Assembly: GCF_000325745.1 (NCBI RefSeq)
Contig: NC_019907.1
Span: forward strand, 950,001-1,014,000
Direction of reading: 5' to 3'
Source of the DNA: Liberibacter crescens BT-1
Lineage (GTDB): Bacteria; Pseudomonadota; Alphaproteobacteria; Rhizobiales; Rhizobiaceae
Length of the DNA: 64,000 nucleotides
Shown here in pieces: positions 1 to 9,555 of the stretch. Below the pieces are notes generated by a model that had not been told where the DNA came from, did not search any database, and worked only from the letters and a program-made list of their open reading frames with translations. Within the stretch, counting starts at the first letter, position 1. Every line of letters begins with the position of its first letter. Position numbers and translations under genes: made by a program.

Positions 1-498
1 TTGCCCACCTGCATATAAAGATTGCAATTCTATTGGTTTCAAAAAGCAAGAATTATCTGGAATATGAATAACATAACCATCTTGGACGAATATTCCATTA
101 ACGTATCCAATAGCATCATGTTGACCAAGAGATGCCAGATTTTCTACTGCTTTACCATTCTCTAGAAACTGAGAAAAACGATCAATATTGATTCCAGTTA
201 TTTTAGTATCATAGGCTTTTCCCTGTTTAACAAAAAGTTGGTAACTATCTTTTACCAAACAATCAGGTACTAGATTATCAAAACTGAATTCTTTGTCTTC
301 TGGAAGGGATTTTAATAATGTCTTTAGATTAGTATAATGCCAAAATTCAACTTTTGGTGTTGGAAACCCTTGATTACAAAAATCCTGAAATAAACGATTA
401 CGCACTGCCAACACATCCTGATTACCGGGAAGCATCTGATGGCACGTATTGTACTTTGAAATCAACATCTTCTCTAGGTCTGTCAAGAAGGTTCCCAC
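1..498 (-). CDS. sufD: SufD, Fe-S cluster assembly scaffold subunit (partial, N-terminal part)
   Basis: Not obvious as a long ATG-started frame. Translating the minus strand after sufC gives an open frame to the window edge containing EFWHYTNLKTLL, the typical SufD N-terminal signature. SufD is known to work with SufB and SufC as the SufBC2D scaffold that builds Fe-S clusters in the cytoplasm. The frame opens with GTG at 498, seven bases after the sufC stop, behind a GAAGGG-like ribosome site. TTG at 486 is an alternative start. About 166 residues are seen; the C-terminal half lies outside the window. Close spacing implies co-transcription with sufB and sufC. Confidence 0.85.
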   Translation of the reverse strand, partial: MGTFLTDLEKMLISKYNTCHQMLPGNQDVLAVRNRLFQDFCNQGFPTPKVEFWHYTNLKTLLKSLPEDKEFSFDNLVPDCLVKDSYQLFVKQGKAYDTKITGINIDRFSQFLENGKAVENLASLGQHDAIGYVNGIFVQDGYVIHIPDNSCFLKPIELQSLYAGGQ

Positions 499-504
499 TC
501 TTTA

Positions 505-1287
505 TTAAACCCTTCTTTCATTTCCAGAAACAGAATTTGCGTCTTTTATGACCCCAGAATAACCGTTCTTTTCAAGCTCCAGAGCAATATGAGCATTACC
601 TGTTTTAATAATTTTGCCAGCATAAAGAACATGAACAGTATCTGGAACAATATATTGTAGCAATCTTTGGTAGTGAGTAATAATAATAAATGTACGATCA
701 GGATCACGAAGAGCATTCACTCCATCAGCAACTATCCTTAAAGCATCAATATCTAACCCTGAATCTGTTTCATCAAGAATACATAATTTTGGTTTTAATA
801 AACTCATCTGCAACATTTCAACACGTTTTTTCTCTCCACCAGAAAAACCAAAATTAAGTGGACGCTTGAGCATATCCATATCAATCTTCAGATCACTGGC
901 AGCACTTTTAACATAGCGTATAAAATCAGGAGTTGAAAGCTCATCTTCATTGCGAGCTTTTCGCTGTTCATTCATCGCTACTTTTAAAAATTGCATCGTT
1001 GGAATACCTGGAATTTCTACCGGATATTGAAAAGCTAAAAAAATACCACTTATAGCACGCTCAACAATATCCATATCGAGGATACTTTTATTTTTATACA
1101 AGATGTCTCCACCCGTAACCTCATAATCCTTATGACCCGAGAGAACATAAGAAAGCGTTGACTTACCTGATCCATTCGGCCCCATGATTGCAGCAACCTC
1201 ACCGGCTTTTACCCGCAGATTGAGTCCACTAATAATCTCTGTATCCGTTTCCAGAATTTTGGCATACAGATTTTTAATTTCAAGCAT
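505..1287 (-). CDS. sufC: SufC, Fe-S assembly ATPase
   Basis: 260-residue ABC-type ATPase. The Walker A motif GPNGSGKST lies near residue 40, the signature is GFSGGEKKR, and the Walker B/D-loop region reads LCILDETDSGLDIDALR, the form specific to SufC. SufC hydrolyses ATP to drive conformational change of the SufBC2D scaffold, and it is soluble rather than a transporter. The gene lies between sufB (51 bp upstream) and sufD (7 bp downstream), all on the minus strand, so it is very likely in one operon. Start ATG follows GGAAAGAAAAG. Length is normal for the family. Confidence 0.96.
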   Translation of the reverse strand: MLEIKNLYAKILETDTEIISGLNLRVKAGEVAAIMGPNGSGKSTLSYVLSGHKDYEVTGGDILYKNKSILDMDIVERAISGIFLAFQYPVEIPGIPTMQFLKVAMNEQRKARNEDELSTPDFIRYVKSAASDLKIDMDMLKRPLNFGFSGGEKKRVEMLQMSLLKPKLCILDETDSGLDIDALRIVADGVNALRDPDRTFIIITHYQRLLQYIVPDTVHVLYAGKIIKTGNAHIALELEKNGYSGVIKDANSVSGNERRV

Positions 1288-1338
1288 CTTTTCTTTCCAT
1301 ATAATCGTAAGATAGGTATATAATATATTAAAATTGTA

Positions 1339-2808
1339 TTAACCAACCGATCCTTCTAATGAGATATCAATAAGCTTTTGCGCTTCAACAGCAAACTCCA
1401 TAGGAAGCTTTTGTAATACTTCTTTTACAAAACCATTGACAATTAACGCTATTGCTTTTTCTTCAGGAATACCGCGTTGTAAACAATAAAACAAATGTTC
1501 ATCAGAAATTTTTGAAGTCGTCGCTTCATGCTCAAAATTACATGATGAATTCTTTGCTTCAATATAAGGAACAGTATGCGCTCCGCATTTATCTCCGATT
1601 AACAAACTATCACATTGCGTAAAATTACGAGCACCAGTAGCTCGACGATGACCCAAAACTTTACCACGATACGTATTATCAGAAAAACCAGCAGCTATTC
1701 CTTTAGAAATAACCCTACTGGTTGTATTCTTAGCAAGATGTATCATCTTGGTACCACTGTCTATCTGCTGGAATCCGTTGGAAATAGCGATAGAATAAAA
1801 TTCCCCAGAGGAACCTTCACCACGCAAAACACAAGAAGGGTATTTCCAGGTAATCGCTGATCCAGTTTCTACTTGAGTCCACGAAATCTTTGCTTTCTTA
1901 CCACGACAATCTCCTCGTTTGGTAACAAAATTATAAACGCCGCCTTTACCTTCCTTATCTCCTGGATACCAATTTTGAACTGTAGAATACCTAATTTCCG
2001 CATTATCAAGAGCAACCAATTCAACAACTGCTGCATGAAGTTGATTTTCATCACGCTGCGGTGCTGTACAACCTTCCAGATATGAAACATACGAACCTTC
2101 TTCAGCAATAATCAGTGTTCGCTCAAACTGTCCTGTATTTTTTTCATTAATCCGGAAATATGTTGAGAGCTCCATAGGGCATCGAACTCCCTTCGGAACA
2201 TAAACAAATGAACCATCTGTAAAAACTGCCGAATTAAGTGCTGCATAAAAATTATCTGATACCGGAACAACTGAACTTAAATATGTTTTGACAAGTTCTG
2301 GATGTTTCCGAATTGCCTCTGATATTGACATAAAAATTACGCCAGCTTTTTTTAATTCTTCTTTAAAAGTTGTTACAATTGAAACAGAATCAAAAACAGC
2401 ATCAACGGCAACTTTAGAAGTTTGTACTCCAGCAAGAATTTCCTGTTCCCGCAAAGGAATTCCCAATTTTTTATAGGTTTCAAGAAGTAGCGGATCAACT
2501 TCATCAAGTGATTTTGGTCCAGTAAAATTCTTAGGAGCTGCGTAATAATACAGTGAATTAAAATCAATCCTGGGATACTGAACACGTGCCCAATCAGGTT
2601 CTTTCATTTCTAACCAAAGATGATACGCATGAAGACGCCATTTCAGCATCCATTCCGGTTCATCTTTCTTTGAAGATAAAAAACGAATGATATCTTCATT
2701 GAGACCCTGAGGAGCCTTCTCAACCTCAATATCCGTTTTAAACCCATATTTATATTGATCAACATCAATTTTCTGAACTTGATGTATCGTTTCTCTTACT
2801 GCTACCAT
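1339..2808 (-). CDS. sufB: SufB, Fe-S cluster assembly scaffold protein
   Basis: 489 residues, the usual length for alphaproteobacterial SufB. Recognisable blocks are [15 protein letters not shown], the [23 protein letters not shown] stretch and the C-terminal core with [17 protein letters not shown] followed by [11 protein letters not shown], which holds the conserved residues of the SufB/SufD interface. SufB accepts sulfur and iron to form nascent Fe-S clusters in the SufBC2D complex. It is followed by sufC and preceded by a cysteine desulfurase gene that is frameshifted here, so sulfur supply may depend on another desulfurase (for instance SufS, outside the window). Confidence 0.96.
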   Translation of the reverse strand: MVAVRETIHQVQKIDVDQYKYGFKTDIEVEKAPQGLNEDIIRFLSSKKDEPEWMLKWRLHAYHLWLEMKEPDWARVQYPRIDFNSLYYYAAPKNFTGPKSLDEVDPLLLETYKKLGIPLREQEILAGVQTSKVAVDAVFDSVSIVTTFKEELKKAGVIFMSISEAIRKHPELVKTYLSSVVPVSDNFYAALNSAVFTDGSFVYVPKGVRCPMELSTYFRINEKNTGQFERTLIIAEEGSYVSYLEGCTAPQRDENQLHAAVVELVALDNAEIRYSTVQNWYPGDKEGKGGVYNFVTKRGDCRGKKAKISWTQVETGSAITWKYPSCVLRGEGSSGEFYSIAISNGFQQIDSGTKMIHLAKNTTSRVISKGIAAGFSDNTYRGKVLGHRRATGARNFTQCDSLLIGDKCGAHTVPYIEAKNSSCNFEHEATTSKISDEHLFYCLQRGIPEEKAIALIVNGFVKEVLQKLPMEFAVEAQKLIDISLEGSVG

Positions 2809-2976
2809 AACAATTGTTGACCTTACAAAAGGTAAGCCTTAATTTAAAACCTCTTCAAGAAGTTTGACAAAAAATAAAATAGGTTATTTTAACATGTTTA
2901 ACTAAATAGAACTTATAGTAATATAATAAACTCAATTTTTTATTTAAGCAATATTTTAAAAATATTCTTCCTATTG

Positions 2977-4124
2977 TCATGGAAGACGTTTTACTATCTT
3001 TTCTAATACAGTTAAAAAAACATGAATATGTCGTTCTGATGTTGTAGGTCCAAGAGAAACACGTAAAGCTCCCTTGACTGTATCGTACCCCATTGCTTTC
3101 AATACATGGCTTGTCCCTACTTTTCCTGAAGAACATGCAGAGCCTGCAGAAACAGAAATTCCTTCAACATCAAAAGCAATTTGTAAAGTCTCCGCTTTTA
3201 CATGAGGAAAAGTAAAAAACAGGTATTAGAAATGCGCGTTACATTTTCTCCATAAATGAGAACATCAGGAACAATAGCCTTCAAACCTTTTTCTAATTGT
3301 TCACGTAGTTCTGAAAGATACAAGGAACGTTCTCTAATCCCTTTTCCCATGGTCATAACTGCTGCAGAAAAACCACGAATAGCAGGAATATTCTCTGTAC
3401 CAGCCCGATATCCATTTTCCTGACTACCTCCATGTAAAAGAGGCTTCGGCAATCGCATATTATCCCGTGATACCAATGCTCCTGCACCTATTGGACCACC
3501 AAGCTTATGAGATGAAATAATAAAAAAATCAGCATCTATCTCTTTAAAGGACAAAGGGATGCGACCAGCAGCCTGTACAGCATCAACAACAAGAATACCT
3601 CCATGTTTCTTAACAATTTTAGAAACTTCCCTTACTGGCTGAATAATTCCTGTTTCATTATTTACAAGCATGACTGCAATCATAGGAGCATAAGATAAAA
3701 AATTTCTACTTTCTAAGTTTCTAGAAAGAGCTTCAAGATCAATAACGCCTTCTGAGGTAACAGGTAATGTATAAACATGATTAACAGGGAATCTACCACC
3801 CTTAAGGATTGCAGGATGTTCTATTGCGGAAATATATAATGAATCAAGCCTTGTTAATTGACCTAAAATATAAAAATCAGGTGTCAAAACAAAATTAGCA
3901 GCTTCGGTTGCACTACTTGTAAAAATTACATTCTCTACTTTTGTGTCACAAAATTCTGCGAGTGCATGTCGTGCACACTCAAGATACTGACGTGATTTTC
4001 TTCCTTCTTGATAAATCGAAGAAGCATTACCAAATTCATTCAGTGCTTCTATAAAAACACTGCGCGCTTCAGGAAGCAATGGAGATGTTGCATTCCAATC
4101 CAGATAGATTCTCTTCTCAAACAC
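2977..4124 (-). pseudogene. Cysteine desulfurase (NifS/IscS-like), frameshifted
   Basis: PLP-dependent class V aminotransferase fold. The intact part (4124 to 3198) has the N-terminal YLDWNATSPL, the NNETG motif, and SSHKLGGPIGAGALV with the PLP lysine. It ends early after RISNTCFLLFLM. The missing C-terminus continues in another frame: VSAGSACSSGKVGTSHV (with the catalytic cysteine) and ALRVSLGPTTSE, ending at 2977. The frames join at an A6 run at 3214-3219 (T6 on the coding strand). Adding one base gives exactly 383 codons, close to normal length. As read, the short product lacks the catalytic cysteine. It could be a real mutation or a homopolymer sequencing error. The gene heads the suf cluster, as in other Rhizobiales. 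Confidence 0.85.
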
Positions 4125-4306
4125 AATAAAACCCCAATCTAAAAATCTCTCATACAGTTCTCTCTTGAAAAAGAGATCCTGATTGATCTATAACCTTTTA
4201 CAGTTAGCAAAAGAGCAAAAGTTGATTATAACTCTTGCTTAAAAAAATTGACAAGAATCAATTTATCCTTGTTTGTTTTCTATTTTTTATAATAACGAGA
4301 TTATTT

Positions 4307-4984
4307 ATGCCTGAAGTTGTTTTTAATGGCCCTACTGGCCGTCTTGAAGGTCGTTACCAACCTTCAGAAGATAGCAATGCTCCTATAGCCTTGATTCTAC
4401 ATCCCCATCCCCAATTTGGAGGGACGATGAACAATCAAATTGTCTACCAACTTTTTTATATTTTTCAAAAACGCGGCTTCGCAACTTTAAGATTCAATTT
4501 TCGAGGTATTGGCCGTAGTCAAGGCATGTTTGATCATGGTGAAGGAGAATTATCAGATGCTGCATCAGCCCTTGATTGGGTACAAACCATGAATCCTGAT
4601 TGCAAGCATTGCTGGGTTGCTGGCTATTCATTTGGAACATGGATTAGCATGCAATTATTAATGCGCCGACCAGAGATTAAAGGTTTCATTTCAGTAGCCC
4701 CCCAACCTAATATTTATGATTTCTCCTTTTTAGCACCTTGTCCTTCTTCAGGATTAATTATTAATGGAGATGCCGATAAAGTAACGAATGAAAAAGATGT
4801 CCTGGGACTTGTTGAAAAGCTGCAAGCTCAAAAAGGAATTCTGATAACTCATAAAGTAATCGCAGGAGCCAATCATTTTTTTAATGATAAAATCGATGAG
4901 CTCATCTCTGAATGTTCACAATATCTTGATGAACGACTGGCAGGAAAACTGATACCAAAACCACCACTGAAAAGAATTCGTTAA
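4307..4984 (+). CDS. Alpha/beta hydrolase superfamily protein (COG2945-like)
   Basis: 225 residues from ATG 4307. The frame is open upstream to 4235, but homologues of this family start at MPEVVFNGPTGRLEGRY, and the upstream residues look like translated AT-rich leader. Seen in the sequence: HPHPQFGGTMNN near the oxyanion region, FNFRGIGRSQG, the nucleophile elbow GYSFGTW with the serine, NGDADKV with the acid, and GANHFF with the histidine. The catalytic triad therefore looks complete. The substrate is unknown; no signal peptide is present in the chosen form. It is divergent from the suf cluster and convergent with clpA. Confidence 0.8.
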   Translation: MPEVVFNGPTGRLEGRYQPSEDSNAPIALILHPHPQFGGTMNNQIVYQLFYIFQKRGFATLRFNFRGIGRSQGMFDHGEGELSDAASALDWVQTMNPDCKHCWVAGYSFGTWISMQLLMRRPEIKGFISVAPQPNIYDFSFLAPCPSSGLIINGDADKVTNEKDVLGLVEKLQAQKGILITHKVIAGANHFFNDKIDELISECSQYLDERLAGKLIPKPPLKRIR

Positions 4985-5102
4985 AAACAACCATCTACTG
5001 CAAAAATGATTTTGATACCAAACGCCTCATTTATACACCCTTTTTATTAAACTGAAGCGGTATTCAGTTGGAAAAGATATCCATGATCAAAAAGGAATTT
5101 CC

Positions 5103-7442
5103 TTAAGAGACATTTTTCCCTGATTTAGAACGAACATGTTCTGCAGGCGATTCAACCTCAAAGGAAATAACAGGTTTTTTATTTTCTTCTGTCTTTACCA
5201 AGAATTTTACAAGACCACCTTTTTTAAGATTACCAAAAAGAATTTCATCCGCCAAAGGCTTCTTGATATATTCTTGAATAACTCGTGCTAATGGCCGAGC
5301 ACCCATTTGTTCATCGTAACCTTTTTCAGCAAGCCAATTAACGGCCTCTTCTGAAACATGAAAAGAAATATTTTTATCATGAAGTTGAAGCTCTAATTGC
5401 ATTATAAATTTAAGAACAACTTTATGAATAACCTCTGGAGGCAGAGGTGAAAAAGTGACAATCGTGTCAAGACGATTCAAAAACTCAGGAGAAAACAATC
5501 TCTTCAAAGCTTCTTTATCTTCATCATTTCGCTTGGAGGAACTAAAACCAATTAAAGATTTTGACATTTCAACTACACCAGCATTAGTTGTCATAATCAA
5601 AATTGTATTACGGAAATTAATCTTCTTACCATTTTGGTCCGTAAGCATTCCATAATCCATAACTTGCAACAATATACTAAAAATATCAGGATGCGCTTTT
5701 TCAATTTCATCAAGCAAAACAACACTATGCGGATTCTGGTCAACACTATCTGTAAGAAGCCCTCCCTGATCAAAACCAACATAACCAGGAGGCGCCCCCA
5801 ACAAACGAGAAACCGTATGACGCTCCATATATTCAGACATATCAAAACGTAAAAGTTTTACCCCTAAAAAAGAAGACAACTGTCTACTGACTTCTGTTTT
5901 CCCCACTCCTGTAGGACCAGAAAAAATATAGCAACCAATCGGCTTATTTGGTTCACGAAGGCCAGCACGAGCCATTTTAATCGAGCTTGAGAGAACTTTA
6001 ATGGCCTCCTCTTGTCCATAAACAACTGAACCAAGTTCTTTCTCGAGATTCATCAAATCAAGTTCATCATCTTTAGAAATATTTCCCAAAGGGACTCTGG
6101 CAATAGAGGCCACCGTCATTTCAATATCTTTTTCAGTAATCAGTTTGCGACGCCGTGATAATGGCTGCAGTGCCTGTGCTGCTCCTGTCTCATCAAGAAC
6201 ATCAATTGCTTTATCTGGAAGTTTACGCTCTGTTATATAACGAACAGATAACTCTACTGCCGACTTAACCGCTTCCTGTGAATATCGTAAACTATGATAA
6301 CTTTCAAAATAAGGCTTAAGGCCTTTAAGAATTTCAATAGCATCTTCAACAGAAGGCTCAGCAATATCAATCTTTTGAAACCGACGGAGTAACGCCTTAT
6401 CTTTTTCAAAGAATTGCCGATATTCACTATAAGTTGTTGCACCAATACAACGAACATTTCCTGAAGAAAGAGCTGGTTTTAAAAGATTAGAAGCATCCAT
6501 GGAATTACTTGAAGTCGCGCCTGCACCAACCAACATATGGATTTCATCAATAAAAAGAATAGCCCCAGAACAAAGCTCTATTTCCTTGATAACCTGCTTT
6601 AAACGTTCTTCAAAATCACCGCGATAACGTGTACCTGCAATTAAACAACCCATATCAAGTGAAAAAATCTTGGATTTTGCTAATGATTCGGGGACCTGAC
6701 CATCAACAATCCGCTTAGCTAAACCTTCAGCAACTGCTGTCTTGCCAACTCCTGGATCACCAATATAAAGAGGATTATTTTTGAGACGACGGCATAAAAC
6801 CTGAATCGTACGATTAATTTCAGTCTGACGACCGATTAAAGTATCTATTTTTCCTTGTTTAGCCTTCTCATTGAGATTAATACAATAAGCACTTAATGCA
6901 TCCTGTGACTTGCGTATCCGCATTTCTCCATCACGCATAAATTCATTTTCAGAACTGAGATTTGTCATACTCTGAGATGAATGCCAATGGAAAAAATCAA
7001 TATGCTTGCCAATACCGTGAGAAATAAAATTAACGGCATCATAACGTGTCATTTCTTGTTCTTGCAAGAAATAGGCGGCATGGCTTTCTCGTTCAGAAAA
7101 AATAGCTACCAAAACATTTGCACCTGTTATCTTGTTCTTTCCCGAAGACTGAACATGAATCACTGCTCTTTGAATGACCCTCTGAAAACCAGCTGTTGGC
7201 TTACATTCATCCTTATATTTCTTATTAACCAAGGAAGAAAGTTCATTATCCAGGTAATCTGTTAGAGATTTGCGCAAAACATCCAAATCAACATTACAAG
7301 CATGCATTACTGCTGCTGCATCTGTATCGTCAATTAATGCTAGCAAGAGATGTTCAAGCGTTGCATATTCATGACTGCGCTCATTTGCAAAAATCAACGC
7401 CTGATGCAATGCTTTTTCAAAATTTGATGAAAAAGTTGGCAA
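5103..7442 (-). CDS. clpA: ClpA, ATP-dependent Clp protease ATP-binding subunit
   Basis: 779-residue AAA+ unfoldase that delivers substrates to ClpP. The N-domain starts SSNFEKALHQALIFANERSHE. The first AAA+ module has Walker A GDPGVGKTAVAEG and Walker B ILFIDEIHMLVGAG, the second GPTGVGKTEVSRQL and VVLLDEIEKAHPD. The start codon is TTG at 7442, supported by AGGA eight bases upstream and by alignment of the N-terminus to family members. It lies 10 bp after clpS, so the two are co-transcribed and act together in N-degron recognition. ClpP is encoded at 38.5 kb and Aat, which makes N-degrons, at 32.6 kb. Confidence 0.96.
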   Translation of the reverse strand: MPTFSSNFEKALHQALIFANERSHEYATLEHLLLALIDDTDAAAVMHACNVDLDVLRKSLTDYLDNELSSLVNKKYKDECKPTAGFQRVIQRAVIHVQSSGKNKITGANVLVAIFSERESHAAYFLQEQEMTRYDAVNFISHGIGKHIDFFHWHSSQSMTNLSSENEFMRDGEMRIRKSQDALSAYCINLNEKAKQGKIDTLIGRQTEINRTIQVLCRRLKNNPLYIGDPGVGKTAVAEGLAKRIVDGQVPESLAKSKIFSLDMGCLIAGTRYRGDFEERLKQVIKEIELCSGAILFIDEIHMLVGAGATSSNSMDASNLLKPALSSGNVRCIGATTYSEYRQFFEKDKALLRRFQKIDIAEPSVEDAIEILKGLKPYFESYHSLRYSQEAVKSAVELSVRYITERKLPDKAIDVLDETGAAQALQPLSRRRKLITEKDIEMTVASIARVPLGNISKDDELDLMNLEKELGSVVYGQEEAIKVLSSSIKMARAGLREPNKPIGCYIFSGPTGVGKTEVSRQLSSFLGVKLLRFDMSEYMERHTVSRLLGAPPGYVGFDQGGLLTDSVDQNPHSVVLLDEIEKAHPDIFSILLQVMDYGMLTDQNGKKINFRNTILIMTTNAGVVEMSKSLIGFSSSKRNDEDKEALKRLFSPEFLNRLDTIVTFSPLPPEVIHKVVLKFIMQLELQLHDKNISFHVSEEAVNWLAEKGYDEQMGARPLARVIQEYIKKPLADEILFGNLKKGGLVKFLVKTEENKKPVISFEVESPAEHVRSKSGKNVS

Positions 7443-7452
7443 AATACAATCC

Positions 7453-7809
7453 TCACTGCTTTTCCATAATACATTGTAAAGGATGCTGATGTTGACGAGC
7501 GAAATTCATAACCTGATGCACTTTTGTTTCAGCAATTTCATAAGTGTAAACTCCACATTCACCAACTCCCTTTTGATGAACTTTTAACATAATCTGTGTC
7601 GCAAGTGCACGGTCTTTTTGAAAGAAACTCTCTAAAACATGAATCACAAACTCCATAGGAGTGTAATCATCATTTACAAGCAACACGGAATAAAGGCTTG
7701 GCTTTTGAAGTTTTGGATACGTCTTGGTGATAACAAAAGTATCTTGATCAAGATCCTCTTTTGAATTCTTATCACCTACCTGCATATAGACGAACGATCT
7801 TTCAATCAT
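7453..7809 (-). CDS. clpS: ClpS, ClpA adaptor for N-degron substrates
   Basis: 118 residues with the ClpS core: [19 protein letters not shown] (binding-pocket Asn-Asp), [23 protein letters not shown] and the C-terminal HPLQCIMEK. It binds N-terminal Leu, Phe, Trp or Tyr and hands the protein to ClpA. Start ATG 7809 is preferred because a GGGGAG ribosome site sits about eight bases upstream and the length matches the family. The frame is open to 7884, but those extra residues are not conserved-looking. The stop lies 10 bp before the TTG start of clpA. Confidence 0.93.
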   Translation of the reverse strand: MIERSFVYMQVGDKNSKEDLDQDTFVITKTYPKLQKPSLYSVLLVNDDYTPMEFVIHVLESFFQKDRALATQIMLKVHQKGVGECGVYTYEIAETKVHQVMNFARQHQHPLQCIMEKQ

Positions 7810-8071
7810 TTTTCTACTCCCCTTCCTTCCAGAAAAGATACACAAAAACCTGAAATCATATTCAAACTTCTCAATAAACTCCATTTTTTGTATGAAAAAT
7901 TACTAACATTCTTTTCCAGATCATTTTACATATTTTTAAATGAACTAAAATGCCTTTTTAAAGGCATACTTTTACAAAAACGCTCAATCTATTATATTTT
8001 AAAGACATCTAATCAAAATTATACTTTTGAAAATTTAATACACTCATAATTACTTTTTCTTTGTAAAGATT

Positions 8072-8275
8072 TCAAAGGTCTTCTCGAAGGATAGCCATAG
8101 AAAAATTATAAGAAAGATCTCCATCTTCATTATCCTGATAAAGGACTCCAATAAATTCCGAGTTTGAAAATACTTCAGCAGAATCTGATTTATTAAGACG
8201 TGCTTTCACTGATATTTTAGGACCAAACAAACGTTTAAAATATGCATCTAATTTCTTAATCTCATCAACTTTCAT
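8072..8275 (-). CDS. DUF3126 family protein
   Basis: Small protein of 67 residues beginning MKVDEIKKLDAYFKRLFG and ending LSYNFSMAILREDL, matching the conserved ends of the rhizobial DUF3126 family as I know it. Function is unknown. Start 8275 is preferred over the upstream in-frame ATGs because GGAG lies six bases before it and family members begin at MK.DEIKKLD. It sits alone between clpS and a hydrolase gene. In related genomes it is often near a serine acetyltransferase, which is absent here. Confidence 0.8.
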   Translation of the reverse strand: MKVDEIKKLDAYFKRLFGPKISVKARLNKSDSAEVFSNSEFIGVLYQDNEDGDLSYNFSMAILREDL

Positions 8276-8419
8276 CAAAAACTCCATCAAAAACATAACC
8301 TTACAAAGGTACTCACCTAAAAATACTTATTTCAATGCAAAAAAACAAATCTAACGACAGAAAATACCACGTGCACCTTATTAAAAACTCCCTTTACGTT
8401 ATCAGTTATAAAAGTTTTA

Positions 8420-9229
8420 TTATACAAGTCCATCTACAAGATTCTTATGTGATTTTATAAGAAAATCCAGAGCTCCCTGCTTAAAAATTTTATCTCCAAC
8501 GGCAAGCATATGATCGCGACCACGAATATCAAGAAAACGACTACAAGGCATAAGTGAGTCAAGAGCTTCTGGAGATCCTGAAACCTCATCTTTAGATCCA
8601 ACTGCAATCAATGTTGGAACATCAATACGCTGCATATCCTGAAAATAGAAAAGTTTGCAGATCATAGAAAGACAGGACGCAAGAGCGATAAGATTATTTT
8701 GTGTGTTTATGTGCTGAGCAAATTTTCTAAACATAATCCCTAAAGGATGACGAACATCTTGAAGAGAAGGCAAAAGAAAAGAATCTATGACAGGTTGCCA
8801 ATCTATTACTTTTGGATCATACAGACCACTCCCCACACCACCAAGAATAAGAGAACGAACATGACAAGGGAAAAATAGAGCCATAGAAACCCCGATACGC
8901 GCACCCATTGAATACCCCATAATATGAGCAGTCCGAACTCCTAAATAATCAAGGAGATCAACAACATCAGAAGCCATGAGTGCTAAATTATAAGGAGAAG
9001 GATCCACAGGTTTATCACTATCCCCATGCCCAAGAATATCAAGGGCAATAACACGAAAACCTGAATCATGCAAAAATTTTATCCAGCCTGGAAAAAACCA
9101 ATTAATTTTTAAAGACGAACAAAAACCATGAAGCAAAACAACCGGTGGGCTAGTTTTCTTTCCTATATCAAGAAATACTAGCTTAAAGCCTCGCCAACAA
9201 AAAAAATGTAAAAGTTTAATATTAAACAA
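8420..9229 (-). CDS. Alpha/beta fold hydrolase
   Basis: 269 residues. Recognisable features: VVLLHGFCSSLKINW (oxyanion hole HGF), ALDILGHGDSDKP, the nucleophile elbow GYSMGAR with serine, GSKDEVSG near the catalytic acid and GRDHMLAVGD with the histidine. The triad looks complete. The family includes esterases, lipases and C-C hydrolases, so the substrate cannot be assigned. The N-terminal residues are hydrophobic, but there is no clear cleavage site. It is divergently transcribed from the zinc-finger gene at 9304, with about 75 bp between them for both promoters. Confidence 0.8.
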   Translation of the reverse strand: MFNIKLLHFFCWRGFKLVFLDIGKKTSPPVVLLHGFCSSLKINWFFPGWIKFLHDSGFRVIALDILGHGDSDKPVDPSPYNLALMASDVVDLLDYLGVRTAHIMGYSMGARIGVSMALFFPCHVRSLILGGVGSGLYDPKVIDWQPVIDSFLLPSLQDVRHPLGIMFRKFAQHINTQNNLIALASCLSMICKLFYFQDMQRIDVPTLIAVGSKDEVSGSPEALDSLMPCSRFLDIRGRDHMLAVGDKIFKQGALDFLIKSHKNLVDGLV

Positions 9230-9303
9230 AAGACATAATACCCAAAATTGTTTTCTACTGCTATTATATGAATTTATAGCAGATAAATAACAAGGAAGAA
9301 AGC

Positions 9304-9540
9304 ATGAAAGATAATTGTATCCCTCATTTTCACAATGACAGAGGGTATAAATATATTGAAATAGGAGTTAAAGAGTTTATGTGCACAGGAGCTTCAAAAC
9401 CTTTCGATCATCCACATATTTTTATTGATATGGGCGCAGAAAATGAAAAAATTTGTCCTTACTGCTCAACGTTATACCGGTTTAATCCCTCACTCAATGC
9501 ACAAGAAACAATTCCTGCAGGCTGCACTTATACTCCATAA
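9304..9540 (+). CDS. Zinc-finger domain protein (zf-CHCC, NDUFS6-like)
   Basis: 78 residues with GVKEFMCTGASKPFDHPHIFID followed by CPYCSTLYRF. The Cys-x(n)-His-x(n)-Cys-x2-Cys arrangement is the zf-CHCC zinc site shared with mitochondrial complex I subunit NDUFS6. Alphaproteobacteria encode small homologues thought to associate with NADH dehydrogenase. RBS AAGGAAGAAAGC precedes ATG 9304. A second complex-I-like accessory gene (NDUFS4 type) is at 15.76 kb. Sixteen bases separate it from the monooxygenase gene, suggesting co-transcription. Confidence 0.85.
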   Translation: MKDNCIPHFHNDRGYKYIEIGVKEFMCTGASKPFDHPHIFIDMGAENEKICPYCSTLYRFNPSLNAQETIPAGCTYTP

Positions 9541-9555
9541 AAAATATACTCAAAT

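Noticed and set aside
354-551. Plus-strand 65-codon frame at the window start
   Set aside because: It is antisense to sufD/sufC, both clearly supported on the minus strand.
2855-3136. Minus-strand 93-codon frame
   Set aside because: It is a wrong-frame reading over the displaced C-terminus of the cysteine desulfurase.
3214-3219. Programmed frameshifting in the cysteine desulfurase
   Set aside because: The run is only six bases, with no stimulatory structure or upstream ribosome site seen; mutation or sequencing error is simpler.
4248-4253. TTGACA as -35 of the hydrolase promoter
   Set aside because: The only TATAAT (4288-4293) is 34 bp away and too close to the start codon to pair with it.
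4235-4306. N-terminal extension of the hydrolase with a membrane-like segment
   Set aside because: AT-rich leader; the family start MPEVVFNGP lies at 4307.
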